From assembly GCF_009797935.1 (NCBI RefSeq), contig NZ_VOLC01000006.1:1-64000 (forward strand): DNA of 64,000 nt, written 5' to 3'. Under the pieces are notes generated by a model. That model ran no database searches. It was not told where the DNA came from and saw nothing but the letters and a program-made list of their open reading frames with translations. Made by a program: the position numbers and the translations under genes. This DNA is from Lunatibacter salilacus (lineage in GTDB: Bacteria > Bacteroidota > Bacteroidia > Cytophagales > Cyclobacteriaceae). Shown in pieces: positions 63,721 through 64,000 of this stretch (positions are counted from its first letter, which is position 1; each line of letters starts with the position of its first letter).

Positions 63721-63751
63721 CCAAAATAATTAAGATCTCAAAATTAACAAA
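63721..63751 (-). promoter_or_regulatory. Promoter of nagB
   Basis: Minus-strand TTTG (63748-63751), 19 bp, then TATTTTGG (63721-63728), a 7-of-8 match to TAnnTTTG. The ATG lies 25 bp downstream of the -7 box. The remaining sequence to 64000 is A/T-rich with no gene. Confidence 0.45.
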
Positions 63752-64000
63752 ATTAAATGGACTAAGAGCCTAGTCCCGTAAAATCCATCCAATTCTTCCG
63801 TTTTGGCAAAATTACATTCCCTTTTTTTTTCGGTTTAAGGTTTTCAAGGAATATATAACCCCACATCCAGTGCGTTTGCCATTAATTTTTGCTCATCTGC
63901 AAAAAAATGCTTTTAATTCCCAAAGAATTAAAATAGATTGACTGAAAAATACAGTAACTGCTTTCGTAATGTTACTTAAATTTGATTTTAATTTGAACAA

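Overview
The window reads as chromosome of a Bacteroidota bacterium, most like marine or environmental Cytophagales (Cyclobacteriaceae-type). Signs are a SusC/SusD pair run by an ECF sigma factor and FecR anti-sigma, many lipoproteins, formylglycine sulfatases, GH10 and GH29 enzymes, PQQ and CxxCH dehydrogenases, TTTG/TAnnTTTG-type promoters, and almost no Shine-Dalgarno sequences. No rRNA, tRNA or CRISPR array was seen.

Region 1 (1-15.7 kb, all minus strand). After a four-copy tandem repeat (1-490) comes a large co-directional locus. Read in transcription order it is ECF sigma, FecR, SusC with an STN signalling domain, SusD, CocE/NonD-type hydrolase, SelA-like PLP enzyme, an unknown exported toroid-like protein, gamma-glutamyltransferase, and an oxidoreductase-like protein. 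Three of the last five carry twin-arginine motifs. The enzymes are amide/peptide and amino-compound enzymes, not glycosidases, so this looks like a peptide or gamma-glutamyl/amino-compound uptake locus built on the SusCD plan. A sulfatase follows at 16-17.5 kb.

Region 2 (17.5-36.4 kb, all minus strand) is a defence island. It holds DUF4065-DUF488 with a small partner, a truncated AbiEi-like antitoxin, and a type I restriction-modification locus. That locus runs hsdM, ORF6N, GxxExxY nuclease-like, hsdS, two overlapping DUF262 genes (one with an HNH domain), a DUF4062 remnant, hsdR. Further upstream are a membrane-anchored unknown and an 841-residue XPD/DinG-like helicase fused to a PD-(D/E)XK-like domain. 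The helicase gene is bracketed by non-coding, structured-looking sequence that resembles decayed group II intron. Dispersed repeats have entered the hsdR and hsdS reading frames.

Region 3 (36.4-48.4 kb) is mixed housekeeping: lipoproteins, an M14 carboxypeptidase, a quinone-oxidoreductase-like MDR enzyme, GAPDH (TTG start), a ParE/RelE-type toxin with a 59-residue antitoxin, and a NEW3-domain protein with an ABC-2 transporter. It is littered with palindromic dispersed repeats and gene fragments.

Region 4 (48.5-64 kb) is catabolic: GH10 xylanase-like, PQQ dehydrogenase with cytochrome c, GH29 fucosidase divergent from a sulfatase, a 1271-residue DUF6807/dehydrogenase/HEAT/cytochrome fusion, two abutting transposase remnants and nagB. 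It suggests use of sulfated, fucose- or amino-sugar-bearing polysaccharides.
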